Shown: positions 6,776-16,283 of the stretch, piece after piece | Layout: every line of letters starts with the position of its first letter | Numbering within the stretch: the first letter of the stretch is position 1 | NCBI GenBank assembly: GCA_016873095.1 | Contig: VGYC01000052.1 | Location: forward strand, 1 to 40,409 | Source of the DNA: Planctomycetota bacterium | GTDB taxonomy: Bacteria > Planctomycetota > Planctomycetia > Gemmatales > Gemmataceae | Direction of reading: 5' to 3' | DNA length: 40,409 bases | Program-made: the position numbers and the translations under genes | Notes under the pieces: model-generated | The model's database searches: none | What the model was told of the DNA's origin: nothing | The model's input: only the letters and a program-made list of their open reading frames with translations

Positions 6776-9346
6776 ATGTCCGATACTGATATCCTTGCCG
6801 AATTACTCGAGCGCTGGCAGGAGGCGCGCGGTGAGGGGAGCAATGTGTCCGCTGAGGGAAGATGTGGGGCGCGCACGGACCTGATCGCACCGCTGAAGGC
6901 GCAGATGAAATGGCTCCACGCCATGGAAGGTTTCCTCGCCCCGGAAGCCGCCGCCGATTCTTCCCCGAAAGCCGATACCGAGCCCAGCGGCTGCACGAAC
7001 CAATCGGGCCCATCAGGCATGATGCTCCCCGGCTACGAAGTACTTGGCGAACTGGGTCGCGGCGGCATGGGTGTCGTCTACAAGGCCCGGCAGATCGGCC
7101 TCAATCGCCTGGTGGCACTCAAGATGATCCTTGCGGGCGGCCACGCCAGCGTCCAGCAACGCACTCGCTTTCAGGCCGAGGCCAAGGTCATCGCGCGCTT
7201 GCAGCATCCGCACATCGTGCAAGTGTTCGACATTGGCGAGCACCAGGGAATGCCATTCTTCTCACTCGAGTTGGTCGAGGGGGGCAGCCTGGAGAAGCAG
7301 CTTGCCGGCAACCCGCTGCCGCCTCGCGACGCTGCCGTGCTGCTCGCCATCCTCGCCGGAGCCATGCAGGCCGCCCATGACCACGGCATCACCCATCGCG
7401 ACCTGAAACCAGCAAACATCCTGCTGGCGCGAATCGATGAACGCAGAATGATAAATGATGACATCGAAAGATCAAAGCCGGATTCTTCCGTTCATCATTC
7501 TTCATTCATCGTTCATCATTCCCCAAAGATCACCGACTTCGGCCTGGCCAAGCATCAGGAGGACCTTGGCATGACCCAGAGCGGAAGTATTTTTGGGACG
7601 CCAAGCTACATGGCGCCGGAGCAGGCCGCGGGGCATAGCCGGCAGATAGGCCCGGCGGCCGACATCTACGCGCTGGGCGCGATTCTCTACGAGATGCTCA
7701 CAGGCCGGCCGCCGTTTCGCAGCGCCACGATCTATGACACGCTGCAGCAGGTGCAGACGGCGGAGCCGGTGCCGCCGTCGCGCTTGCAGGCGACGGTGCC
7801 GCGCGATCTCGAAACCATCTGCCTCAGGTGTCTGCGCAAGGAGCCGCAGCGCCGCTATGCCAGTGCCCAGCAGCTGGCTGACGACGTGCGCCGCTTCCTG
7901 GCTGGGGAACCGATCCATGCCCGGCCGGTCTCCACGTGGGAGCGGGCCGTGAAGTGGGCGCGGCGGCGGCCGGCCATCGCCGCGCTTTCCGCGCTGCTGT
8001 TTGTCGTCACTGCCGCTGGCTTCGGCCTGGTCACCTGGAAATGGCAAGAAGCCGAGTTCAACCGCGAGGCCGAGGCCACGGCGCGCCACCAGGCCGAAAC
8101 GGCCGAGCAGGCCGCCGAAGCACTCGCCGCGAAGGAGAGGACCGCGCGCCTCGATGCCGAAAAGGCCGAAACCGCTGCTGTGCGGGCGCGTGATCGCGCT
8201 CAGGCAGAAGCCAGGAGCCGACAGCAGGTGGCCTCCTTTCTCGTCAAGCTCTTCGAGGTCTCCGATCCGCTCGGCTTGCAGGGGCATGCCTTTCGCGCCG
8301 GCAGCGAGGAAGGGCAGAAACTGGCGGCCCGGCAGATCTTGCTGCGCGGCGCCGACAAGATCACGCGCGAACTCAAGGACCAGCCCGCCATCCAGGCCAC
8401 CCTCATGGACGCCATCGGAAACGTCATGCGCGGCATCGGCCTCTTCGAGAAAGCCGAACCCTTGTTGACCAGCGCACTGGAAATCCGCCGCAAGCTCCTG
8501 CCTGCCGACGATCCCGATCTTGCCGCCAGCCTGTTCCATCTCGGCTGGCTCTACCAGGATCGCGGGCTGTTTCCCAAGGCAGAGCAGTTTTACCGCGAAG
8601 CCCTGGCAATCTACACGCGCCGTCTTGGCGCCGACGATCCGGACACTTCAGCCTGCCAATTCAACCTGGCGTGGATACTCGCCATGCGCGGCAAGTACGC
8701 CGACGCAGAGGATCTGTTTCAGCGGATCGTCAGCCAGCGCGCGCGGTCGCAAGGCAACCAGCATCGCGACACTGCCATCGCACGCATGGCGCTGGCGGGC
8801 GCCTATCTGGAACGAGGAGAAACCGTTCAGGCATTGCCGCTGATCGCTGCTGCGCTGCCGATCATCCTCGAAAAGGAAGGCAAGGGCAGCGTCGCCGAGG
8901 GGGCCGTGCAGTTTCAGCAGGGAGTCGTGTCCTTCATGTTCGGCGACACCAAGAGCGCCGAGAAGTCGCTGCTGCGCGCCCTGGCCACGGCCCAGCAACA
9001 CCTGGGCGAGGGACATGCCTATGTGTCCGCGCCGCTGATCCAACTCGGCCTGATCATGGAGCGGACCAACGACTTCGAGAAGGCGGAAAAATACTACCGC
9101 CAGACAGTGGCCATCGTGCGCAATACCATCGGTCTGGAGCATTACAAGTCGCTGATGCCCATCGAGCATCTGGCGCCGCTTCTGGCCCGGACTGGAAAAG
9201 CTGCCGAGGCGGAGCGACTTTTTCAGGAACTCGTGGATGTTCGCCGCAAGAAGCTGGGTGACGACCCGGTGCTGGCTGAGGGACTGGAACGCTACGCCGC
9301 GTTCGAGGGGGCCCTGGGCAAGGCGTCCCTGGCGGAGTCACTCTAG
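6776..9346 (+). CDS. Ser/Thr protein kinase with TPR repeats, cut short by an in-frame TAG
   Basis: This is a planctomycete-type PknB-like membrane kinase. The N-terminal segment (ILAELLERWQEARGEG and onward) matches the usual pre-kinase region, which supports the ATG at 6776. Kinase motifs: glycine loop LGRGGMGVVYKAR (about 91-103), VALKM, HRDLKPANILL (about 207-217), ITDFGLAK and GTPSYMAPEQA. Between NILL and DFG is an insert of about 30 residues (rich in His and Ser, SSVHHSSFIVHHS) encoded by low-complexity DNA at 7430-7527. A transmembrane helix (about 399-421), a charged coiled coil and TPR-like repeats follow. Translation stops at TAG 9344-9346 although the same frame continues with TPR coding to 10348. 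The kinase core has all catalytic residues, so an active but C-terminally shortened protein is possible. Confidence 0.85.
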   Translation: MSDTDILAELLERWQEARGEGSNVSAEGRCGARTDLIAPLKAQMKWLHAMEGFLAPEAAADSSPKADTEPSGCTNQSGPSGMMLPGYEVLGELGRGGMGVVYKARQIGLNRLVALKMILAGGHASVQQRTRFQAEAKVIARLQHPHIVQVFDIGEHQGMPFFSLELVEGGSLEKQLAGNPLPPRDAAVLLAILAGAMQAAHDHGITHRDLKPANILLARIDERRMINDDIERSKPDSSVHHSSFIVHHSPKITDFGLAKHQEDLGMTQSGSIFGTPSYMAPEQAAGHSRQIGPAADIYALGAILYEMLTGRPPFRSATIYDTLQQVQTAEPVPPSRLQATVPRDLETICLRCLRKEPQRRYASAQQLADDVRRFLAGEPIHARPVSTWERAVKWARRRPAIAALSALLFVVTAAGFGLVTWKWQEAEFNREAEATARHQAETAEQAAEALAAKERTARLDAEKAETAAVRARDRAQAEARSRQQVASFLVKLFEVSDPLGLQGHAFRAGSEEGQKLAARQILLRGADKITRELKDQPAIQATLMDAIGNVMRGIGLFEKAEPLLTSALEIRRKLLPADDPDLAASLFHLGWLYQDRGLFPKAEQFYREALAIYTRRLGADDPDTSACQFNLAWILAMRGKYADAEDLFQRIVSQRARSQGNQHRDTAIARMALAGAYLERGETVQALPLIAAALPIILEKEGKGSVAEGAVQFQQGVVSFMFGDTKSAEKSLLRALATAQQHLGEGHAYVSAPLIQLGLIMERTNDFEKAEKYYRQTVAIVRNTIGLEHYKSLMPIEHLAPLLARTGKAAEAERLFQELVDVRRKKLGDDPVLAEGLERYAAFEGALGKASLAESL
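7430..7527. repeat. Low-complexity repeat element inside the kinase domain
   Basis: The stretch is markedly A+T-richer than the surrounding gene. It holds GAATGATAAATGATGA (7446-7461) followed by several TTCATCATTC-like units (7491-7521), which can pair with the first arm. It reads through in frame and adds about 30 residues between the catalytic loop and the DFG motif. Similar in-frame inserts at this site are, to my knowledge, seen in other planctomycete kinases. Confidence 0.65.
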
Positions 9347-10348
9347 CGCGATGCCATCGCCGTCTTCCGCAAGACGGCCGTCTATCGTCTGGGCCCGTAC
9401 AAGAGCAGCCTCGCCGGCCTGGCGACGATCCTGCTGGCACGCAGGCAAGCCGCAGACGCCGAGCCGTTGCTGAAGGAAGCGCTGGCACTGGAACAACGGC
9501 CGACCAACCAGGGGCGCGACGCACGATTGCCCGCGCTCCTGGGTGAAACGTACATCCAGCTAGGCAAGGACAAAGCCGCCGAACCGTATCTCAATGGTGC
9601 CATCGCGCTGTACCGAGCCAGCAACGCGCAGGCGCGCGGACTGCTCGCGCCGCTGCGGCTTCTGGGCGATGTTCAGCGTCGCCGCGGCGACTATCCGGCC
9701 GCCACTAAGCATTATCGCGACGCCTACAACCTCGCCAGGGTCCAGTTTCCCAGTGCGCCGCAAGTGCTCCTCAGAGATGCTGACAACCTGACCAGTGTCC
9801 TTCTCGAGCAAAAGCAAATCAAGCAAGCCGAGCAGGTCTGGCGTGATACTGCGGCCCATGTGAAACGCAACAAGGGCCGAGCCGCCACGCTGGCCGAGTG
9901 TCTGAAGAGCCTCGCGCTCCTGCGCCTGGCGTCGGGCAACGAGGCCGGTTATCGCGATGCCTGCCGGGAACTCACAGCATTCGCCGACAGCCCGCTGCGT
10001 GCCGCAATCTGGGCCTGGTCGCTGGCGCCGCACAAGGCCGACGACTTGCAGCCGATCCTGACGATGGCACGCAAGTCCCTGGGCGACAGCAATAACGCTT
10101 CGGACCGCGCGCTCCTGGGTGCGCTTCTACATCGCGCCGGCAACAGCCGCGAGGCGCTCAAGTATCTGCAATCTAGTAGCAAGCAACCGAGCATCTGGCA
10201 GAGTTGCTTCCTGGCCCTGGCGTACCGAGCGCTGGACGAAAAAGGCAAGGCCGACGAGCATCTGCAAGCGGCATTTCGGACCACGACTGCCCACTGGCGC
10301 GCACGCCTGGTCTGCGAACTGCTTTGCCGCGAGGCCGGGAAAGGCTGA
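9347..10348 (+). pseudogene. 3' part of the interrupted kinase-TPR gene
   Basis: Directly after the TAG at 9344-9346 the same reading frame stays open for 333 codons and continues the TPR pattern (RDAIAVFRKTAVYRLG, then AEPLLKEALALEQR, YLNGAIALYRASNAQ, RRRGDYPAATKHYRDAYNLAR and others). Kinases of this family normally reach 1,100-1,250 residues, and the joined product would be about 1,190. The sequence before and after the stop shows no other damage, so the interruption is recent, a sequencing error, or read through. A TTG at 9467 could in principle start a separate 293-aa protein, but no good ribosome site is seen. It is marked as a pseudogene piece because it lacks its own start. Confidence 0.7.
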
Positions 10349-10489
10349 GTGGGATTCTTCCAACCACTCCCGACAGGCCTCCGATACTCTGGTCCCAGTC
10401 CGTGCGTTCCGCGCGTGGCTTGACAAGCGCATGCTTCCTCCGGAAGATATCTCCCCCAGCGTACTTCCCGGAAAATACGGACGCACAAC

Positions 10490-11737
10490 ATGCCACGCGA
10501 CAAAGTCATCCTGGCCTACAGCGGCGGACTCGATACCTCGGTGATGGTGCCGTGGCTGGGGGAGAAGTACAACCTCGACGTGGTGGCGTTCACCGTGGAC
10601 CTGGGCCAGGGCGAGGACATCGAGAAGATCCGGCAGAAGGCGCTCAAGACCGGGGCGGTGGACGCGGTGGCCATCGACGCTCGCAACCTGTTCGTTGACC
10701 TGTTCGTCTGGCCGGCGCTGATGGCCGGCGCGATGTACGAGGGCAAGTATCCGCTGGCGACCGCGCTGGGCCGGCCGCTCATCGCCAAGCTGATGGTCGA
10801 TACCGCCAAGGAACACAACGCCACGGCCGTCGCCCACGGCTGCACCGGCAAGGGCAACGACCAGGTGCGTTTCGATGTCACCTTCCAGACCTTGGCGGCG
10901 CATCTCAAGATCATCGCCCCGGTGCGCGAATGGAAGATGACGCGCGACGAGGAGATTCGCTTCGCCCAGAAGCACGGCATCCAGGTGGAGGCGACGCAGG
11001 AAAGCCCGTACAGCGTGGACCTGAACATTTTCGGCCGCAGTTGCGAGGCGGGCGTGCTCGAGGACCCCTGGGATGAGCCGCCGGAAGAGGCCTACGCGTG
11101 GACGACGGACCCGTGCAAGGCGCCCAACGAGCCGGCCTATGTCGAGATTGAATTCGAGCAAGGCCGACCGGTGGCGCTCAACGGCCAGCGCATGGACGGC
11201 GTGCCCCTCATCGAACGACTAAACGATATAGGCGGCAAACACGGCGTGGGCCGCATCGACCACGTCGAGAACCGCCTGGTCGGCATCAAGTCGCGCGAGG
11301 TGTACGAGGCGCCGGCCGCCATGATCCTGCACGAAGCGCATCGCGAGCTGGAGTTTCTGTGCCTGTCCAAGCAAGCACAGCGCTTCAAGACCTTGGTTTC
11401 GCAGGAATATGCGGATATAATTTACAATGGTCTGTGGTTCAACCCGTTCCACCAGGACCTGTTTCAGTTCGTCCTGAGCAACCAACGCTACGTGACGGGA
11501 TTCGTGCGGGTGAAGCTCTTCAAGGGCAAGGCCACGGTCGTTGGCCGGAAGAGCGAGTTCAGCCTCTACAGCAAGAAGCTGGCCACCTACGAGACGGGGG
11601 ACCAGTTCGACCACGAGTCGGCCGTCGGCTTCATCAAGCTGCATGGCCTGGGCCAGCAGACGCAGGCCAAGCAGCAACTTCTGAAGCACGGCGGCTTCGA
11701 GCTGCCGGGATTGCTGAGGCACGAGGACAAGAAATAA
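10490..11737 (+). CDS. argG: Argininosuccinate synthase
   Basis: This enzyme joins citrulline and aspartate with ATP to form argininosuccinate in arginine synthesis. The 415-aa product has the N-terminal ATP-pyrophosphatase P-loop (ILAYSGGLDTSVMVPWL, residues 7-23) and the family blocks AHGCTGKGNDQVRF and NIFGRSCEAGVLEDPW, with normal length and C-terminus. It starts at ATG 10490; no strong Shine-Dalgarno is visible. It stands alone between the broken kinase and the HTH-EIIA gene, with no other arginine genes in the window. Confidence 0.97.
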   Translation: MPRDKVILAYSGGLDTSVMVPWLGEKYNLDVVAFTVDLGQGEDIEKIRQKALKTGAVDAVAIDARNLFVDLFVWPALMAGAMYEGKYPLATALGRPLIAKLMVDTAKEHNATAVAHGCTGKGNDQVRFDVTFQTLAAHLKIIAPVREWKMTRDEEIRFAQKHGIQVEATQESPYSVDLNIFGRSCEAGVLEDPWDEPPEEAYAWTTDPCKAPNEPAYVEIEFEQGRPVALNGQRMDGVPLIERLNDIGGKHGVGRIDHVENRLVGIKSREVYEAPAAMILHEAHRELEFLCLSKQAQRFKTLVSQEYADIIYNGLWFNPFHQDLFQFVLSNQRYVTGFVRVKLFKGKATVVGRKSEFSLYSKKLATYETGDQFDHESAVGFIKLHGLGQQTQAKQQLLKHGGFELPGLLRHEDKK

Positions 11738-11821
11738 CCAAAGTCCATTTGATTGTTGTTGAGATTTGAGATTTGTTTGTGACTTGGTTCTTGCGATTTG
11801 TGATTTCTTGTGAGGTCAAGT
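11738..11821. repeat. Low-complexity T/G-rich spacer between argG and the HTH-EIIA gene
   Basis: The gap consists of slipped short units such as GAGATTTGAGATTTG, GCGATTTGTGATTTC and TTGTTGTTGAG, strongly skewed in strand composition and much poorer in G+C than the flanks. It resembles the simple-sequence intergenic fillers common in planctomycete genomes. No promoter was confidently seen in it. Confidence 0.5.
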
Positions 11822-12508
11822 GTGGACAGCGAAATGATGGATCTGGAGCAGGTCGCCAACTACTTGCAGCGCGACGCCCGCGAGGTAAGCAAGCTGGCCA
11901 GCCGCGGCCATCTGCCGGGGAGGAAGATTTCCGGCGAATGGCGGTTCGCGCGCACCGAGATCAACTACTGGATCGAAACGCAACTGCACGACTACACGGA
12001 TGAACAACTGACTGCCCTGGAAGACACGTCCGGCGAGCCGCTCGTGTGTGCGCTGCTGTCGGAGGCGACCATGGCCGTGCCGCTTCCCGCCGGCACGCGC
12101 GCTTCGGTCCTCAAGGAACTGGTCAATCTCGCCGAGCAGACCTGGCAAGTCTACGATCCCGAGGCGATCCACACGGCCATCCGCCAGCGCGAGGACATGG
12201 GCAGCACGGCGCTAACCAACGGCGTGGCCATCCCGCATCCGCGCCGGCCGTTGCCCGCTGCGCTGGGCGAATCCGTGATCGCCTTCGGCCGGACCGGCTC
12301 CGCCATCCCCTTTGGCGGCGACCACGGTTGCCTGACCGACATCTTCTTTCTCGTCTGCTGCCGCGACCACAAGACCCACCTGGGCGTGCTGGCCCGGCTG
12401 GCGCGGATGATGCTCCGCGACGGCTTCGTCGCCGAGTTACGCGCTGCCGAAAGTGTCGCCGAAGCCTATCGCATCATCGCGAACGCGGAAGGTGAGCTGC
12501 TTTCGTGA
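11822..12508 (+). CDS. HTH (excisionase-like) DNA-binding domain fused to PTS EIIA (PtsN-like) domain
   Basis: The 228-aa product has an N-terminal MerR/excisionase-type helix-turn-helix (MDLEQVANYLQRDAREVSKL then GHLPGRKISGEWRFAR, residues about 6-46) and a C-terminal fructose/nitrogen-type EIIA domain (about 75-225). The phospho-accepting histidine is probably H139 in TNGVAIPHPRR. EIIA-Ntr domains take phosphate from NPr/HPr and usually regulate rather than transport; joined to DNA binding this suggests a phosphorylation-controlled transcription factor. A GTG at 11822 follows GAGGT with 5-nt spacing; ATGs at 11834/11837 are alternatives. It converges with the second kinase gene, 12 nt apart. 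No sugar-specific EIIB or EIIC gene is nearby. Confidence 0.85.
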   Translation: MDSEMMDLEQVANYLQRDAREVSKLASRGHLPGRKISGEWRFARTEINYWIETQLHDYTDEQLTALEDTSGEPLVCALLSEATMAVPLPAGTRASVLKELVNLAEQTWQVYDPEAIHTAIRQREDMGSTALTNGVAIPHPRRPLPAALGESVIAFGRTGSAIPFGGDHGCLTDIFFLVCCRDHKTHLGVLARLARMMLRDGFVAELRAAESVAEAYRIIANAEGELLS

Positions 12509-12520
12509 TACTGTTTGCCA

Positions 12521-15500
12521 TCAATTCCCAGCATGCTGGCAGAGCTTTGCCACCTCCAGCCAGAAGTGTTGCCAGGCCTGGCGTTCCACGGACGGGAGCT
12601 TCGCGAGCAGCGCAGGGTCGCGCACGCTCGCCAGGTCAGGGTCGGTCAGCCAGGGGCGCAGGTCATCGAGGGGCTCGGCCCTGGCCTTGTCGCGCGTCCG
12701 CACGCGCTCAGCAACGGCGGCCTGCAGCCAGGTTCGTACTTGCCCGCGAAGTTCGGCGCGGTCTGAGTCAGTGAGTGGCTTCGCGGTCGTATCGGCGCCG
12801 GCAGCGGCCAGTGCGGCGGCGCAGGCGGCGTCCGGTCGACTCGCCTTCAGGTCATTCGGCCAGGCGCTTAGCTTGTCTGCGCCGGCAAAAGCCGCGGCGT
12901 AGAAACGCGCCGCCGCCGCATATTGCTTTTTGGCGAAGCACAGGGCTCCCAGTTGTAGTTGTTCACGCCCGTCCGCGGGCGCGATGTCGCCGCGCAGGAA
13001 GGCCGGCAGTTTCTTCTCCAGGGCAATGGAGCGCTCGGCGTCGCGCACCCACTGGGCCGAGACGAGGTCCCAGCCCTTGTGCTTGACGTTGAGCTGGTGT
13101 CCGCGCCGCAGGGCCGCAAGCGCTTCGGTGAACTCACCGTGCTGCCGCAGGGTGTGTCCGAGGTTGCACCAGCCGATGGCGTAGTTACCGTCCAGCTCGA
13201 CAGCCTTGCGCAGGCAGGTGACCGCCTCGGCGAATTGTTTCTGCTCGCGCAACGCGACGCCCAGGTTGTTGTGCGACACGACATAGTGCGGCCTGAGCTT
13301 GACGGCGCGGCGATACTGTTCCACGGCCTCGTCCAGCCGCTTGCGTGCCTGCAATGCCGCTCCCAGGTTGATGTGGCCCTCAACGCTGTCGTCATGCGCG
13401 ATTGCCTGGCGGAAATGACGAATCGCCTCGTCGGATTTGCCTTGCTCATTGAGGATCATGCCCAGGTTGTTGTGAGCGCCGCGACTGTGCGGGTCTAGCT
13501 CGACGGCCCGGCGATAGGCCGCGACGGCCTCGTCCAGCTTGCGATCGGCCTGGAGCAGGACGCCGACGTTGTAATAGGCGACGGCCGCCTCCGGGCGCAC
13601 GGCCAGGGCGGCACGGAAGGCGCCGATCTGCTCGGCGCGGTTGCGGCTGGCAATGCCAAGCTGGAAGTGCAGCCAGAAATCGCGCGGATAGCAGATGAGC
13701 GCGCGCCGCAGCAACGCCACGGCGTCCGCCGCCGCGCGCAGATCGCTCAGCCGCTGGGCGACGGCCGCCAGCAATTGCGGCGATTGCCCCGCGCAGTCCA
13801 CCTCTCGGGCCAACGATTTGAGCCTTGCTGCGTTCTCCCATTCATCGGCCTGGCGAACGCGGTTGCGCCAGGGGTCGGAATCTGCCGCCCGCGCCGCTTC
13901 CAGCAGCCGACCACGCAACCTGGCGTCGCCCGTGCCCAGCGCCCAGTAGTCCAGGCCGGCGACGAGCGGCCAGCGAATCGGTGAACGGCGGACACGTTCA
14001 GCGATGGACTTTGCCGGTTCACGTTCGACGTCGAAACCGGCCTCGTTAAATGTGCTTGCCACCTTTGGCGCGGCCTTGCTAAAGCTGATCACGCCATCCA
14101 CCAGGTCGGACGATTCCAGTCGAATCTTGTCGAGCGTGAAGGCAAGCTGTCGATCCTTGTCGTCGTCGTCCAGGGCGCGCGCCAGAGCTGCCACCCGGCC
14201 GCGCAGTTCAAGCGACATCAAGTCCGGGTCGCCGGCAGCCAGTCGATCGGCTCGCTTCCAAGCTGCCCGGGCCGATTGCAGCAAGCCGCGCCAATCGTCG
14301 CCATCGCTCAACTGCGCGGCGTCGCGGCTCGTTGCCAGCCGCCGGTGCAGAGCGTTGCGCTGGCGCTCGGCTTCATCGAGTGCGCTGGCCACCTCCAGTT
14401 CCAGATGACCGCGACGTGCGGTCGCGGCGGCATCGCGCCGCGCCTGGTCTGCCGCGTACCAAAGCGCCGCCAGGCCGAAACCGACCACGAGCAAGACCAC
14501 CGCGGCAGCCAGGCCCACAGCCAGCCGGCGACGCTTACGCTCCTCGCTCGCCTTGACCTCCGCCTCGACACGCGCCACCCGTGCCTGTTGCAAACGGTCT
14601 TGCACCGAGGCCAGGTAACCGGCGACGGCCCGAGCAACTTCTCCGGCGTCGCGCGGTCGGTCTTCCTTGCGAGACGCCAAGCAGGATTTCGCCAGCTGCA
14701 CCAGTTCGCTGTCGGCGCCGCACCCCTCTAGCCGTGCGTACGCGTCCGCCAGCTTGCCCTGCTGCGCCTGTTCTAGCAGCAGCGCCATCTGCTTTCCCTG
14801 GTAGGGTGGCCGGCCGCTGAGAATCGTGCACAGAATGGCGCCGAGGCCAAAAACGTCGCAGCGTTCGTCGAGCGCCGGCACATCGCCGCGCGCCTGCTCC
14901 GGTGACATGTAGGCGAATGTCCCAAGTACCTGGCCCATTTGCGTGCGCGAATCGTCGTTCGACTCGGCGCCATCTTCGGTCGCCGCCGCGTGTTCGGCTG
15001 GCTGACCGGTATCGGCAGGAACCTCGTCGTCCGCCGGGGCACGCTGCAGGCGCTTGGCCAGCCCCCAGTCCATGACCTGCACCTCGCCAAAAGCGCCGAC
15101 CATGATGTTGTGCGGCTTGAGGTCGCGGTGGATGATGCCCTGAGAATGGGCGTAGGCCAGTGTCTGGGCGACCTGCTCAAAGACCTTGAGAAAGCGAATG
15201 TGCTCCGTAGCCGGCGTCGCGCGTTCCTTGAGAAGGTCCGCCAGGGTGCGACCTTCGATCAGCTTCATGCTGAAAAAGGGTCGGCCATCGGCGAGTCGGC
15301 CAATGTCGTGCGCTGGCGGGATGCCCGGATGCTGCAATTGACCGGTGATGGCGGCTTCATCCAGAAAGCGCCGCTCACAGTCGGCTGAGCCCGAGGCCCG
15401 CGTCAGCAGCATCTTGACGGCCAGCATCCGGTCAAAGTCCCTGTCCAGTGCGCGCAGGACCACGCCCATACCGCCACGGGCAATCTCGCCGACGATTCTG

Positions 15501-16234
15501 TAGCGATTGCCGGGCAGCTCACGACCCGTCAACGGATGCTCGCCAGCGGTTCTTTCGGTTGGGGCAACCGCGTCCTGGTCGGTCGATAGCTCGCTAATTG
15601 CCGGCGCGAGGCCCGGGAAACGCCCTTGATATTCTTCTGGAGTTGGTCGAGTGCCATGACGCTTGCGGATACGAAACTCTTGTGCAGCGAGCCGGCGCGT
15701 ACAATCCGCGCGCCGCAAGGCCGGGAAGCGCTGCAGATAGTCTTCCACGCGTGCCGGCGCTATCCTGGTGTCCGTGCCCTCCGCCGTGCTCCAGGCCTTC
15801 CATTGAAACTCGATCTCGATGTGCACCAACTCTTCAAGGGTGGCGAGATAACGCGGATCGTCGGCGGCGGGCAGAAACTGCTCGATCGATTGCGGTGCGC
15901 CCTCGCTCCAAGCCGACTCGAAGCTGCGGCGGGCCTGCTCATCCAGCGCATCGGGCATGCCACTCGCGGACCACGGCTCCCAGCGCCTCGTCGCTACCGC
16001 CGACATCTCCGAATTGCCCGCAAGCGGTCTGAGACAGGCGCTCTGGAAACCAGTCGTGGAAACTGCCTCGCAGCTTTGCTTGCCGCGCAGGGCTTCCGTG
16101 CAGCGGGGACATTGCTCCAGGTGCCCTGCGGCGGCCGTCTGCTCTTCCACTGATAGGATGCCGAGCGCGAATGCTTCGAGCATTCGCGCCGGAAGACAAT
16201 TCGTCCTGACAGGTTCCGGTGTCGAATCCGACAT
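12521..16234 (-). CDS. Ser/Thr protein kinase with zinc-finger-like N-terminus and TPR repeats
   Basis: This 1,237-aa membrane kinase is on the minus strand. In order: a zf-HC2-like anti-sigma-type finger (H38, C42, C45 in GHLEQCPRC); the planctomycete pre-kinase helical region (about 95-215); a kinase domain with IARGGMGVVLRALD (251-264), K274 in LAVKM, IIHRDLKPHNIM (368-379), VMDWGLAK (387-394, DWG in place of DFG as often in this phylum) and GTFAYMSPEQARGD; a transmembrane helix about 570-592; a coiled coil; then TPRs (for example AYYNVGVLLQADRKLDEAVAAY) to near the C-terminus. It starts at ATG 16234; the frame stays open upstream into tandem repeats, but a good promoter lies just before 16234. 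It likely senses an envelope signal through the C-terminal half; the substrate is unknown. Confidence 0.9.
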   Translation of the reverse strand: MSDSTPEPVRTNCLPARMLEAFALGILSVEEQTAAAGHLEQCPRCTEALRGKQSCEAVSTTGFQSACLRPLAGNSEMSAVATRRWEPWSASGMPDALDEQARRSFESAWSEGAPQSIEQFLPAADDPRYLATLEELVHIEIEFQWKAWSTAEGTDTRIAPARVEDYLQRFPALRRADCTRRLAAQEFRIRKRHGTRPTPEEYQGRFPGLAPAISELSTDQDAVAPTERTAGEHPLTGRELPGNRYRIVGEIARGGMGVVLRALDRDFDRMLAVKMLLTRASGSADCERRFLDEAAITGQLQHPGIPPAHDIGRLADGRPFFSMKLIEGRTLADLLKERATPATEHIRFLKVFEQVAQTLAYAHSQGIIHRDLKPHNIMVGAFGEVQVMDWGLAKRLQRAPADDEVPADTGQPAEHAAATEDGAESNDDSRTQMGQVLGTFAYMSPEQARGDVPALDERCDVFGLGAILCTILSGRPPYQGKQMALLLEQAQQGKLADAYARLEGCGADSELVQLAKSCLASRKEDRPRDAGEVARAVAGYLASVQDRLQQARVARVEAEVKASEERKRRRLAVGLAAAVVLLVVGFGLAALWYAADQARRDAAATARRGHLELEVASALDEAERQRNALHRRLATSRDAAQLSDGDDWRGLLQSARAAWKRADRLAAGDPDLMSLELRGRVAALARALDDDDKDRQLAFTLDKIRLESSDLVDGVISFSKAAPKVASTFNEAGFDVEREPAKSIAERVRRSPIRWPLVAGLDYWALGTGDARLRGRLLEAARAADSDPWRNRVRQADEWENAARLKSLAREVDCAGQSPQLLAAVAQRLSDLRAAADAVALLRRALICYPRDFWLHFQLGIASRNRAEQIGAFRAALAVRPEAAVAYYNVGVLLQADRKLDEAVAAYRRAVELDPHSRGAHNNLGMILNEQGKSDEAIRHFRQAIAHDDSVEGHINLGAALQARKRLDEAVEQYRRAVKLRPHYVVSHNNLGVALREQKQFAEAVTCLRKAVELDGNYAIGWCNLGHTLRQHGEFTEALAALRRGHQLNVKHKGWDLVSAQWVRDAERSIALEKKLPAFLRGDIAPADGREQLQLGALCFAKKQYAAAARFYAAAFAGADKLSAWPNDLKASRPDAACAAALAAAGADTTAKPLTDSDRAELRGQVRTWLQAAVAERVRTRDKARAEPLDDLRPWLTDPDLASVRDPALLAKLPSVERQAWQHFWLEVAKLCQHAGN

Positions 16235-16283
16235 GCGCGATCGCGGGGTTGGATGCAGCACGAGGTCGTTCAGCAACAACTCT

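Noticed and set aside
10346-10372. Terminator after the broken kinase (GAGTGG/CCACTC stem)
   Set aside because: A six-base stem with no T-tract is too weak to call.
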